The notes beneath the pieces are model-generated. The model did not search any database, was not told where the DNA came from, and saw only the letters and a list, made by a program, of their open reading frames with translations. From Leucocoprinus leucothites (lineage: Eukaryota > Basidiomycota > Agaricomycetes > Agaricales > Agaricaceae): a DNA stretch of 64,000 nt. The position numbers and the translations under genes are program-made. Each line of letters opens with the position of its first letter. Position 1 is the stretch's first letter. The stretch lies in NCBI GenBank assembly GCA_013368445.1, contig JAACJO010000016.1:558001-622000 (forward strand). The letters are read 5' to 3'. This document shows positions 12,434 to 25,221 of the stretch, one piece after another.

Positions 12434-12510
12434 CAGTGCTGGTGCTGGTCTTAATTCACCCCTTCCCAATAGATACCCCACCCACTTAAGTCGCCGCCAC
12501 GACTGTACCA

Positions 12511-14692
12511 ATGTCTCTACAATTGGCTCAAGACTTGGATATCTCAACCCTTCTCAAGGTGTTTTGTATTCCGGCGGCGACGTATGGCGTTTGGAAGTAT
12601 ATTGAGGCAAAGAGGTCACCTGTACGTATTACCTCCCTTACATGACTCTACTCTATGCTTATAATTATTTGAACAGTTGAACGCCATCCCTACGATTGGT
12701 CATGCTGGCGTCCTGACGTCGTATATCACGGCTTTTAAGTGGTTTCGCCATGGCGGTGACATGCTGCAAGAAGGATATGATAAAGTGGGCAGCCAGTTCT
12801 CACGTAGTGCCTTTCGAACCTCGCTCACATTGGATTTGATAAGTACCCTGGCCGACCGTTCAAATTGGCTACTGTCTCGAGATGGATAGTAGTACTTGGA
12901 GGATCAAAGCATGTGGATGAAATCCGCAAAGCCCCTGAAGACGTCTTATCCTTCAGACAAGCAGTCGCAGAGGTGCAGTGACCTCCCCAATACTACCGCA
13001 CCATTACCTCAAACTCACTGACCGTTTTTCTAAATGATTCAGACGATGCAGAGCCGATACACCTTGGGACGCAAGTTTGATGACGTCCCTTACCATGTGG
13101 CTACTGTTCGTTCTCCACTCACCCGCAGCCTCGTGGGTAGGTTCGATGATATCCGAGATGAGATCGTAGAATCTTTCAATGACTACATTCCTATCACTGA
13201 AGGTACCCCCCCTAATCTAAGGTTTGCGTTGCCCGATACTCAATTTTTTGACAAATGGTAGAATGGCAAACCGTCCCAGCTTACGATACTCTCATGCATA
13301 TTGTTTGTCGAACGAGCAACAGATTCTTTGTTGGACTTCCCCTTTGTGAGTCACGATTGATGGAGACTCTTTATACGCCTCTCATTGTGCTGTCACATCT
13401 AGGTCGAGATCCTGGTTATCGCTCACTGAACGAGACATTCGCCATCGATGTCGCTATCAGCGCGAGAATCATCAACTGCTTCCCTAACTTTTTAAAGCCG
13501 TAAAAACCGCTCTTCCAATTCATTTTTGAAACTTACTCATCCACAAATCATAGATTTGTAGGCCGCTACCTGACCACGGTTCCCAAGGCTGTCAAGCGAG
13601 CGCTCAAATACCTCGGGCCAACTCTGGAGGAGAGACTTGCGCAAGAGAAACTTCACGGACAGGAATGGGCAGAACGACCGGTAAGTTCAGAAGTCTTGGC
13701 CTGCCTGATATGACTGACGGTCGTCGGTGGCACAGAATGATCTCATCAGCTGGCTACTTGAGACCACGACAGAAGACTACCACCGCACTGTCCATGACCT
13801 TGTCCTACGTATTCTGACTGTAAACTTTGCGGCGATCCACACGAGCACCATGGTTCGACTCTCTTCCATTTTCAATTGATCCAGGTTCTGACTCTGGAAT
13901 ATCGCCATAGACGCTGACCCATTCATTGTATGACTTGGCTGTGCATCCAGAATACATTCAAGCTATGCGCGAAGAAGCAGAAAAGATCATCGAAGAGGAT
14001 GGATGGACCAAAGCCGCAATGCAGAGAATGCGCAAGATTGATAGTTTCTTGAAAGAGTGTCAAAGGTTGAATAGTATTGGGAACAGTATGTCGCTCTGTT
14101 TATATTACGACCTCGAAGAAACTCACCCGAAGTAATTCAGTGCTCATGACGCGGAAGGCTCTCAAAGATTGGACGCTGTCCGACGGAACACTCATTCCCA
14201 CTGGCACATTCGTTGCAATTGCAAATGACGCAATGAACAAAGACGATGTTTGTCTTTTTCATCTAACTACATCTGTATCAGAAGCTGACATAGAACAGGA
14301 GGTGTTCCCTGATGCGCGCACTTTCAATGGCTTCAGGTTCGCGGACATGCGCGACGGGGATGGTGAGCTCGACAGCATCAAACATCAAATGGTCTCGTTG
14401 AGCTTGGACCACATTGTCTTCGGTCATGGTCGTCACGCATGGTGAGCAACAGTTCATTTACGCATCCCCTTATCATTTGCTATGGGTGAAGTGGCTGACG
14501 TTGGAGAATTTACGTAGTCCGGGACGATTTTTCGCCGTTAACGAGATCAAGGCCATGTTTGTCCATATCTTGCTTAACTATGACGTCCAATTGGAGAATG
14601 GTTCCATGGAGCGCCCTGCTAACACCTGCGTGGCGGCTACCGTGATGCCTAACACCAAGACGAAAGTCATGTTTAGAAAAAGGAAGGATTAG
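12511..14692 (+). CDS. Cytochrome P450 (array member 1)
   Basis: Twelve exons: 12511-12621, 12677-12784, 12844-12972, 13043-13202, 13262-13345, 13403-13499, 13554-13680, 13736-13852, 13911-14085, 14141-14247, 14299-14441, 14518-14692. They join in phase to 510 aa, normal for a microsomal P450. An N-terminal hydrophobic anchor precedes the hinge AKRSPLNAIPTIG. The I helix reads FAAIHTST, K-helix ExxR is ECQR, and the haem loop is FGHGRHACPGR with ligand Cys453. The style resembles fungal ent-kaurene-oxidase-like P450s (CYP68/CYP512 type). The family call is uncertain and the substrate unknown. It would act on the ER membrane with a P450 reductase, which is not in the window. Confidence 0.95.
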
Positions 14693-16270
14693 TGGTTTCG
14701 TATCGGACTTTCATGTGGAGTATGAGTTTAGAGGACTGCGGAAGGACTTGATCATCGTGCTGCAGGTGCTGGTAACTTTGGAGAACCCGAGATGTAATTT
14801 CTAGGTACTTGTAGAATCCTTGCAATTGTAATGTATTGTTCGTCGTTGGAAGGATGACGGACGGCATGCCACTAGATTCATTTCCTTTGGTGAATGAAGA
14901 CATATATGGAGGAGTGAATTTGAGGCTCGCTTTGTAGGGTGAGCACTGGAGGGCGGTCACCGGCTACCAACATGTGAGTTCTCCGTCGATGGGGACCGTC
15001 CCACTGTTTTCACATGAATTACTGGCCACCATTGAACGGGAAATATGAAGGGAATCGACCCCGGAACCGATGATCGTGGGTGCAAGAACGGGCGGCCAGA
15101 AGAAGCTGACAGGAGACCTATTTCGTTCATGAGGGGCCTCCTGACACAGGGAGGTCATCTGACAATTTGGAAATCTGAACTTAAGGAGCGGACTGGAGGC
15201 TCCGAGCAGGATATGTCAAACCAAGTCAAACTCCAGTTTTTGGGTAAGGAAATCTAGGAACACGGGTCGTTTGTGGGGTCTCAGGGCCGCGTTGTATTCC
15301 TTTATGTTTCTTGAAAATATGACGATTTATGAAATGGAACAACGGGGCCTCTAATTTGAGCCTGATGGTCAAGAGTGGTTTTCGTTAGTCCACCATCACG
15401 TACCGATTGGCGACCTTTTTGACTGCTAAGTCCAGTATAAGGCCACTGGACAAGCAAGCTCCTACTATTTGGGGCATTTCGCCGTGATGTTCAAAGCGCT
15501 TATCTCTCCACTACTTTTACTTGTGGGAGATCAAATGGAGCTCCTATCATCACCCTCTGTTATCCTGACCTAGCTCAAAATGTCTTAGCTTGTAGTGGCA
15601 CATCCAAGGACTCCACTTGCCTATCTACTGTCTATCCGCTTGAGGAATCTAATAAGTTATTTGATATAGCGCTCGCACAACAATCTCACGTTGTTCCGAA
15701 ACGCTCATCGCTCTTCCGTGACTGAAAGAGGGTGCAAAAAAGTTCGGTATTGAGTAACAGACGATTGTTGATCATCGTGTGGTTCGCGCTGTAGTGCTTA
15801 TGTGGCTGTGCCCTCGAACTCTCCTTGTGTTTGCCATTCAATATTCTTCATCTACGCTACTTTTGGAGCTCATTTCCCCGGACGCAGGACTCTATTGGCT
15901 CAAACACTGCTGGCATCATGCCGTTGCAGTGCTCTCTTTGATATATTCTGGCCAAACGTCTCTGATCAGCGCAGTATGACAGTGATCGTCAAATGGACAA
16001 CGCCGTTCCCATTGTAGTTTCTACATTTTTTCTCTTGGGCTCAATTGCCAGGATGGTGAATGATTTACTTCTAACGAGAAAAAATGTGCATCATTTAATT
16101 TCGGCGGCCTCCAGTATCGGTGAATTGGAACTTGAAGTATATCGTATGACCAAGAGTTTTCTGCTTCAATCTAAACACCGGAGGGAATGTTGGCCTGGGT
16201 ATTTTACAACATTTTTCTATGCTTTTAAACGAGCGGTTTTTTCTCCCCTACCGGTCTTTACCCCAGGATC
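14693..16270. other. Intergenic between P450-1 and P450-2
   Basis: About 1.6 kb with short ORFs only (for example 15,779-15,979 and 15,993-16,343). No domain, P450 remnant or RNA gene was recognised. Confidence 0.4.
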
Positions 16271-18416
16271 ATGCTCGCACAACAACACTTATATTTTTCC
16301 CAGTCCTTTTTCACGGCAGTCATTCCCGTTCTCGGAACTTTGATCGTCGGGCGGTTTGGTATCAATCACTACAAGGCAACAAAATCACCTGTACGAGATT
16401 GGGTTGGTGCCCGTGCATGGCATGAACGCTAATGTTTTATTTGGTAGCTCAATGCCATACCCACGATTGGGCATTCTGGTATCTTATTATCCTACCTTAC
16501 TGCAATGAAATGGATGGCCCGGGGGGCAGATCTTCTTCAAGAAGGTTACATCAAAGTAAGCTCAGTCCCTCATATCCGTTAGGATAGATCCAGTATGCGA
16601 TTGGCCTCACATACTTTGGTTAAAGTTTCATGGTAGACCGTTCAAGGTTGCAACACCCACACGATGGATCGTGGTGCTTAGTGGCAAGAAATACGTCGAT
16701 GATTTGTGTAGGGCATCCGAAGACATTTTATCGTTCAACGAGCCTGCTATTGAAGTGAGTCGTTTGCTCTATCAAATGCCGGTTTCGTTCCACTCACGGA
16801 GCTATCAGACCACACAAGGCGACTACACTTTTGGACCGAGGCTTCATGTCCACCCCCATCACATCAACACGATCCGATCTTCTGTTACTCGAAACATAAG
16901 TGGAAAATTCGAAGACATTAGTGACGAAGCCCTTGCAGCTCTTGATGATTACATCCCTTCAAGTCAAGGTGAATTGAGGTTAAGTTTCATCGCACGCCAT
17001 CCCCCTGACCTCTAGAAAAAGAATGGCGTTCTATTCCCGCCTATGAAACGCTCCTCCATATCGTCTGCAGAACTACTAATCGGTACCTTGTCGGACTTCC
17101 CCTGTGTAGGTGTTTTTAGGTATGCCTGCTAAGATGGATGATGAACTATCCCCCCAGGTCGAAATTCCGATTATCTCTTCATCAGCGAGCAATTCACCGT
17201 TGATGTCTCAGTCACTTCCCAGAAGATCAATTCTTTTCCAGATATTCTCAAACCGTGAGCATCACGCCTTTTCTATCGTTCATCTTTTCTAACATAGAGT
17301 TAGCATTGCTGGTAAGATCTTCGGCGCTCAAGTCAAAGAAAGAATCAAAGCTGCATACGACATTCTCGCTCCCTTTATTGAAGATCGACTCGAACGCTTC
17401 ACAAGATTTGGCTTGGACCGCGACGGCTTAGAGGTACGCTTTGAGCTCGAAGCGAGAGCCATTTTTAACAAATGAGCAGAATGACGTCTTTACCTGGCTG
17501 CTTGAAAGTGCGACTCAGGACTATCATTACTCTGTCGAGGATATTGTTCGCCGAATCTTGGTCATCAATTTTACTTCCATCCACACGACGGCTGTAGTAA
17601 GTCACTAAACAGCGGAAAATCCAAACTCATCCATTCCTCAGGGACTTATTCAAGGGATTTATGACCTCGCCGTCCATCCCGAATATGTACAAGAAATGCG
17701 TGATGAGGCTGAACGGGTGATTGATGAAGGCGGATGGTCAAAAGCGTCATTGCACAAAATGCACAAGATTGACAGTTTTCTGAAAGAATCTTTCCGGCTG
17801 AATGGTGGCGCAAACCGTGAGCTAATGAGTTCTACATTCCAACCCCGGCATTCTAGCTTACGTAAACTTAGTTCTCATGATTCGAAAGACGATCAAGGAC
17901 TGGATGCTCTCCGACGGCACACTTATTCCACCAGATACATATGTTGGAGTAGCTGTCGACGCTATGAACAAATCAGAGGTTCAGAATTTCCGACCCCATA
18001 ATGTTGAAGAAGACTGACCATTTTCTCGCACAGGCTTCATTCCAGGATGCACAAACGTTTAATGGCTTCAGGTTTGTGGCGATGAATGACGGAAGAGAAT
18101 CCCTGGATTCTGCCAAGCAGCATTTGGTCTGTTTGAGTCCCGAATATATCGTATTCGGAAACGGTCGTCATGCCTGGTATGTTCTGTTTTTAGAGTCCAA
18201 GTCATTCTCGAGTGTTTAGAACAGCTGGTTTTCTTCAGCCCTGGTCGATTCCTAGGTGTCAATAACATCAAAGTGATGTTTATTCATATCCTTTTGAATT
18301 ATGACGTTCAACTTGAGAATGGGTCGTTGGAACATCCACCAAATACCTACTTCGCAGCGTCGACCATTCCGAATCAAGAAGCGAAGTTGATGTTCAGAAA
18401 ACGTATCTCCTCATAA
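16271..18416 (+). CDS. Cytochrome P450 (array member 2)
   Basis: Twelve exons: 16271-16390, 16448-16555, 16626-16754, 16809-16968, 17016-17105, 17158-17254, 17298-17433, 17480-17596, 17642-17816, 17872-17978, 18034-18176, 18239-18416, joining to 519 aa. The N-terminus has a clear hydrophobic anchor (AVIPVLGTLIVG) and hinge ATKSPLNAIPTIG. ExxR is ESFR; the haem loop is FGNGRHACPGR with Cys461. It is the most divergent copy: the I helix ends FTSIHTTAV, so the residue pair after His-Thr differs from its neighbours. Exon 5 is two codons longer and exon 7 three codons longer than in copy 1. All reading frames stay open, so it looks functional. Confidence 0.94.
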
Positions 18417-19219
18417 CGGGACTCCTCCTGTTGTATAATCTTCGAGTTGTAGTACACTGAGGTACAAGTACCGTATGAACAAGGCCTGACTCATTGGGCC
18501 AAGTCCGTCGATTAGCCTAACCATCCGTGGCCCACCGTTGAACTTTGAACGCTCTCTCGACCTTAATCTGTTTAGTCGATCTATAATTATGATGCATTGA
18601 CGCGCTTCCGTTCCATCTTTCGCTAAAGAAAACACCGCCGGTTTCTGGTAGGATAAACTTCTTATGTACAACATTCTGCCTTGTTTTCCATCTCAAGCGT
18701 TCTGAGACCCCATACCGTGTTGGCTATTAAAAGAATTGAAGAAACGCGTGACCACTCAGGGTGATGGTGATCTATGGGTAATTGATCGATTATTGATTCA
18801 ATATACCATTTCTTTCTCTCCTCCACTGCTAACACCCTTTGGCTATACAATTCCCCAGAAGTAGTACAGTGCCGAGCCATCTCAAGAAGGACGTATGAGC
18901 ATTACAGAAGCAAGTTTGACAGTATCACGATCCACGGACGCCACTTAGGAGAGGAATCGGTTGTAATGACACAAAATCTGGAAATCGTAGCCCACAAAAT
19001 CAACACATACTTCGCTTGTTATCTCCAATCGAACTAGTGCATTGTCTTTGCGAAACGGTACTCCGATCAGCGGACTCCAGAGGAACAATGGCTGAGCGGC
19101 CTGGGCTGATTGAAAGTTCATTTAAAGATGGGCACGGTGAACACTTCGATGGGCTTTAATTGGATCATCTGCTTGTTCACGCTTTGCTATTCGACCCGCC
19201 GGTTGTCATCGCCAACATA
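18417..19219. other. Intergenic between P450-2 and P450-3
   Basis: About 0.8 kb. No conserved ORF; presumably the terminator of copy 2 and the promoter of copy 3. Confidence 0.4.
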
Positions 19220-21367
19220 ATGAATCCAGATAATGGCCTGGGCATTGTTGAGATACCCTTATCCACCGCCGCCGCTCGTCTCGCAGCGGTTATCACGATC
19301 GTATATGGGCTAGTCGGGTACATTAGGGCAAAAAGATCACCAGCAAGTTCCCTATCTCGGTATTGCTTTACCGTGAGTCGTCTTCTGAGCGTCTGACCTT
19401 TTAGTTGAACGCAATCCCTACGGTTGGGTACTCGGGTGTTTTCACATCGTATATAACGGCTCTTCAATGGAGTACGAAGGGCAGAGATTTGATCCAAGAA
19501 GGCTACAATCAGGCAAGTTTCATATCATCCGCAAAGTAATGCAGACAAGTCATCTTATACCTTGTTACAGTACCCTGGCAGAGCCTTCAAAGTAGCTTCA
19601 ATTTCCAGATGGGTTGTCGTCCTCAATGGACCGCGCCATGTAGAGGACATCCGCAAAGCGTCCGAAGACGTTCTATCCTTTGACATAGCCATACAGGAAG
19701 TAAGCGTAACTTCAAGCGGATGGCGATAGGTATCACTGATATCAGGTTGGGTAGACCACTCAAGCTGAATATACGTTTGGACCCGGTTTGGATGCCCATC
19801 CTCATCATGTAGCGGCGATTCGCTCTCAGATTAATCGCAATATGGTCAGTGGGTACGACGATCTTAAAGATGAAGTCGTCGAGGTGTTCAAAGAGTACAT
19901 ACCCCAAGGCAAAGGTAATTCATCCAGCTCTTGAGAGACCGAGTATTCAAAACCTGTTTATAGACTGGGTGGGGGTTCCGGCGTATTCAACATTTTTGCG
20001 TTTTATCACTCGCACTACGAATAGGTACCTTGTTGGCCTCCCACTTTGTGAGTATTGCTATAATTCCCAGACGTCACTCAACCCTAACTCGCGGCAGGCC
20101 GGAATACAAACTACCTGAACGTGATCGAGCGGCTGACACTTGATGTCACTAACACAGCCAAAATAATCAATATTTTCCCCAATTTCCTCAAGCCGTGAGT
20201 GTCATTGTCACTTGTATTGAATGTACCTGTCATGCCACATATTGAACAGGCTCGTCGGTCGAAGCTTAAGGACCGTGGCGAGAAAACTGGAAGAAGGACA
20301 TCGCCTTCTTAGCCCACTAGTTGAGGAGCGATTGAATCAGAGCAAGATTGATCCTGATGATTTACCGGTGCGCAGCAAGCTCGTTATATTCTGCACCTAC
20401 TTATCGGATCGAAAACAAGAACGATTTAGTCAGCTGGTTGTTGGAAACAGCTACACATGATTATCACCTCACCGTCCACGATCTAGTCACGCGCATCCTA
20501 GTGGTGAATTTCACCGCTATTCATACAACGACCATGGTGCATTTGAGCTCATCGAACCAAGACTAGACAATTACTTACGCCTCAAGGATTTAGGCTTTTA
20601 CCCAGGGGGTGTATGACCTGGCTGTACATCCTGAGTACGTGAAGGAACTACGCGAAGAGGCCGAAACAGTGATTGCGGAAGAAGGGTGGACCAAGGTAGC
20701 CTTGCAAAAATTGCGTAAGATTGATAGCTTTCTGAAAGAATCCCACCGATTGAATGGTGGTACGAGTCGTAAGTGGATCTAATTAATCTGTCCTTCTGTG
20801 ACCTCTCTAACGAAGTTCTTGAATTATACTAGTTGTCATGTCTCGAAAGACGCTTAAGGCATGGACCCTTTCGGACGGCACTGTGATTCCACCAGGCACT
20901 TTCCTCGGAGTTGCTTCTGACGCAATGTGCAAATCTGAGGTTACTGGGGTTTTCTCATTTTTCCTATCAATGACTAAATGCCTCTTGGTTCAGCTATTGT
21001 TTCAGGATGCAGACGTCTTCAAACCTTTCAGGTTCGCTGAAATGCGAGATGGTGACGGAGAGTTGGATTCTATCAAGCATCACTTGGTCTGCTTGGATAA
21101 CGATCACATTATCTTTGGTCACGGAAAGAGAGCGTGGTGAGTCTTCCCGTCCCAGTGCTCTTGACCGGGATTAATTTGTACAATTTCTCTAGCCCTGGAC
21201 GATTCTTCGCAGTTAACGGGATCAAGACTCTGTTCACTTATATTTTATTGAATTATGACGTTCAGCTTGAATGTGGCTCATTAGAACGACCGCCGAACAT
21301 CTGCTTCGAAACATCTGCCATCCCTAACCTGGAAGCCAATGTGATGTTCAAGAAAAGGGCTGCATGA
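19220..21367 (+). CDS. Cytochrome P450 (array member 3), with two GC-AG introns
   Basis: Twelve exons: 19220-19342, 19405-19512, 19571-19699, 19755-19914, 19964-20047, 20098-20194, 20250-20367, 20420-20536, 20594-20768, 20833-20939, 20994-21136, 21193-21367, joining to 511 aa. Exons 1 and 2 match the other copies only if introns 1 and 2 use GCAAGT donors (at 19,343 and 19,513), a known minor spliceosomal variant. I helix is FTAIHTTTM, ExxR is ESHR, haem loop FGHGKRACPGR with Cys454. Note the Lys-Arg in place of Arg-His before Ala-Cys. The ATG at 19,220 gives an N-terminus in line with the other copies. Confidence 0.93.
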
Positions 21368-22135
21368 CGCACCAGGCCGCTCTTTGATATTGAAGCAGAT
21401 GACGTTGGTTTGTATGGACGTAACAGCCTTTGATTTGTACTGGTTTCGATGTGCTCGTATGAGATCATATAACATGAAGTTCCGCTCGAGATCAGTTGGA
21501 GAAAACTCGCCGAGTTGACCGAAAGCAATCATTGACCGTAAAGTCACGGATGGTATGTAACGTCACGCATGTGGCAATGCAGGAGTCCTGCCAGTGTACA
21601 ATACCTTGTGGAAGTTTTCGTTCCGACTCCTTACTCTGCAGATCCTTCAAATGGACTGCTTCCTTTTCGGACATGAGTTGTATAAGCGCTCGCGCTTAAA
21701 TTGAATGTAGAGTCCTTGGGAAGTTCTAGAGTTGATAGGCGATGCCCGGAGTCCGGATATTCACCTCCACTCAATTGTATTGCTATTTCGGGTCAGTGAA
21801 TATTTAAATACTTCTTTTGCCTCCTTTTCTCCCATAGGGTAGATGCAACGTTGGTGCTGCCCGGGATGTCCATACCTCTGTATGTCCTGATATCTTTCTA
21901 CCGAAGTTTCAGGCTAACTGCAAGCATTCTCAAGATTGACTATTAGAGCTTCCCCATCAATCTTATCACCGCAGGTTCCAGGTGATGGTGGGGATGTCGT
22001 TTCCAGAAATATCGGTAACCACGATTTTATCCGACTCGAGTACTCCGGATTACTCTTTCCAATTTGTCATTTCGGCCCGTATTGTTGGACTTGATACTCG
22101 AGAGGGACAACAAGACTTTGGAACAAACCATCACC
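21368..22135. other. Intergenic between P450-3 and P450-4
   Basis: About 0.77 kb without a supportable ORF. An AT-rich run (ATATTTAAATA) lies near 21,800, too far upstream of the next ATG to be called its TATA box. Confidence 0.4.
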
Positions 22136-24254
22136 ATGTCGCTCCCGGCTCTCGACATGGACATTATATCTAGCCCATTTCGAATCGTTGGCATCCTTGG
22201 AGTATTTTACGGAGCTTGGAAGTACATTGAGGCCAAGAGATCACCGGTACGTGCTTCCAGGGTATAGAAGACTTTTGATCGCTGAGATTGACACCATTGT
22301 AATAGTTAAATGCCATTCCTACCGTCGGAAATTCTGGCGTCTTGACATCCTACATCACTGCACTAAAATGGTTGATCAACGGGCCAGAGCTACTTCAAGA
22401 GGGTTATGCTAAAGTGAGTTGTACCTCTGGATGCTCTGTGGATTAGCTTCTCACGGTCACCGGCATCAAAGTATCCCAACCAACCGTTCAAGATTGCGGC
22501 GATATCGAAATGGGTGGTCGTGCTTAGTGGGAAGCAGCATGTGGATGATATACGCAGAGCTCCAGATGAGGTTCTTTCTCTGGCTGAGGCAATCGCGGAG
22601 GTGAGGGCCTTCTTTCATTTATGTTCGGCTGGTTTATGAGAAAATCTCAGACGATCCAAACGAAATCTACTCTTGGGCCTCTCGACGTCCACCCTCACCA
22701 CGAGATCACAGTTCGTTCTGGCGTAACGCGCAATATTGCGGGGAAATTTGATGAAATTAGGGATGAAATCGTCGAGGCTTTCGACGAGTATCTTCCTGCC
22801 TCGGAAGGTTCGTGGCAAACCGCCATTGTATGTAGTTATGTGCTCATGATGCTACAGACTGGGTAACTGTCCCGGCGTACGAAACCGTTATGCACATTGT
22901 CTGTCGCACTCTCAATAGGTTCTTCATTGGAGTCCCCCTCTGTGAGCACCTTTTTTGACTGTAATGTCTGTTTCTCTTCTAATGTCCACCTAGGCCGCAA
23001 TCCTGGCTATCGCGCTCTCCAAGAACAGTTCACTTTCGATGTCGTCTTAAGTGCTCAAATTATCAACTGTTTCCCTGGATTCCTCAAACCGTGAGTGGTT
23101 GCCCCTTGGGATAATGACCGCTTCATATTAACTATACTGTATAGACTCGTTGGAAATTATCTGACAAAGGTTCCAAAAAGAACTAAACAAGCGATGGAAT
23201 ATCTTGGGCCCATTATTGATGAGAGAATTGAGAGAATTGAACAGTACGGAAGGGATGATCCTGATTTGCCCGTAAGTAGTTCCCAAATTACCGCTCCGGA
23301 TGTGCTCTGATTGTATGGATAGAATGATGTCATCACTTGGTTGTTAGATACCGCCACGCATGACTATCATCGTTCGAAGCGGGATATCGTCATGCGCGTC
23401 ATGCTACTTAATTTTGCAGCTATCCACACTACTACAATGGTTTGTACTTTACCATCGCTCGGCTGGGTACCTGAATTGATTGTCTTACAACAGACTCTGA
23501 CCCAATGCCTGTATGACTTGGCAATTCACCCCGAGTATGTCGAGGAAATGCGCGAAGAAGCCATAAACGCGGTTGCGGAGCATGGCTGGAGCAAAATCGC
23601 CATGACTAAAATGCGCAAGGTTGATAGCTTTATGAAGGAAGCATTGCGACTGAACTCAGTCGGCAGTTGTAAGTGCATCAAATCAGAGTCCTCTGTTTCC
23701 CTCGTCCTGATCTATCCCTTCAGACATCATGAATCGCAAAGCGCTCAAGGATTGGACTATGTCAGATGGCACATTTATTCCTGCGGGTACCTTCATAGGG
23801 GTCGCATCTGCCGCCATGGGTGTTGACGAGGTACGTGATTGTCACTGATGGAATTCTTGGCTCGAGCTGATACTTTTGCACTAGGCTTTGTTCCCGGACG
23901 CACGTACCTTCCGAGGGTTCAGGTTCGCTGAGATGAGGCAAGGAGATGGCGAGCTTGATAGTATCAAGCACCAAATGGTTGCTCTTGAGACTGATCAGAT
24001 CGTGTTTGGTCATGGTCGACACGCTTGGTGAGTGAAGTTTCCGGCTACCTGTTAGCAACCTCTCACATGCTTTCAGCCCTGGGCGATTCCTCGCCGTAAA
24101 CGAAATCAAGACTATGTTCGCCCATATACTCATGAACTACGATGTGCAACTGGAGAATGGGTCAAAGATCCGCCCACCTAATGTTACGGTTGAAGGGAGC
24201 ATTATACCCAACCAGAAGGCGAAAGTGATGTTCAGGAAGAGGAAGAGTACGTGA
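22136..24254 (+). CDS. Cytochrome P450 (array member 4)
   Basis: Twelve exons: 22136-22246, 22306-22413, 22472-22600, 22651-22807, 22858-22941, 22994-23090, 23145-23271, 23323-23439, 23494-23668, 23724-23830, 23885-24027, 24077-24254, joining to 510 aa. N-terminal segment then AKRSPLNAIPTVG. I helix FAAIHTTTM, ExxR EALR, haem loop FGHGRHACPGR with Cys452. Exon 4 is one codon shorter than in the other copies. An upstream in-frame ATG is not needed: the chosen start gives exon 1 the same 37-codon length as copies 1 and 6. Confidence 0.95.
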
Positions 24255-25221
24255 TAATAGATGTTTCGGGGAATTCCATGGACACAATATACCAAATGTT
24301 TTGTCGTTTTTACTTTTGTATTCTGTATTGTCAGAGAATATTGTAACACCCCCCAAATGACCGACCAAGGGGGTCCATCAAAGGCAGGATAAGTTGGACG
24401 CCCAGGTGCGGTGGCTGTGCCGCAACTTGCTCCTGCTATTTCCTGTCCTTCATCATAATTTATTCTCCTCAACAGCGAAGCTGAAAATATCACACTAATA
24501 CGTCATGTGTCAAGCGTTTCTGCGCACTATCTCGTAAACTCGAGGGGATTCTACGAGCTGGTGACATCGTGTACATGAAGTTCCATGACATAGTGAGTCC
24601 AGATCTTCTTTCAAACTTGGGCAGCCTTATACTCAAGCCAAAATAGGCCCACGACTAGCTTCCTGGATCCTCGGTGACCCCCTTCAGCAGCTTGACGCCG
24701 TCATGTCGTTCTTTATGAGGCAAGAACTTCGAGAAGAGATTCTGGCTCACCGGGGCGGCGGAGTGGGATAAGGGTCACCTTTGACAGATCGAAAGCTATA
24801 CCAGTCAGGTCTCAGATCTCAGCACCCGTCACTCTTCTGTCATGAGTTTAATTCGGTTTCAGCGGAGTCTGCCGACTTTTTCAGTGCTGTGATCCAAAGT
24901 CCGCACTGCAGCCTTCTTGGTGGATGCAGCAAAGTTACATGGCTTTGAAGCAACAGCCAAGAACCGGCGGGTGCCACGCTAGCGGAGAACATATTTGCCC
25001 CTCTGGTATAGGTGAGAATATGAGTGTGAGGTCAGTTGTTCCTGAGAAATGTGAGGCTCAGCTAACACTGTGACTATCGTGCAGATATAGTTCCGAGGAC
25101 TTTGGGGGCACCAGGTCCAAAGTATGACCTGCTAAGATAGTGTCATTCGGCCCGACTTGTTTGTTATATCTTTCGGTGGGATTTTTCCTGTTCACCAAAT
25201 CCTCCTGGCTTCGACCTTCGA
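24255..25221. other. Intergenic between P450-4 and P450-5
   Basis: About 0.97 kb; no conserved ORF or P450 remnant seen. Confidence 0.4.
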
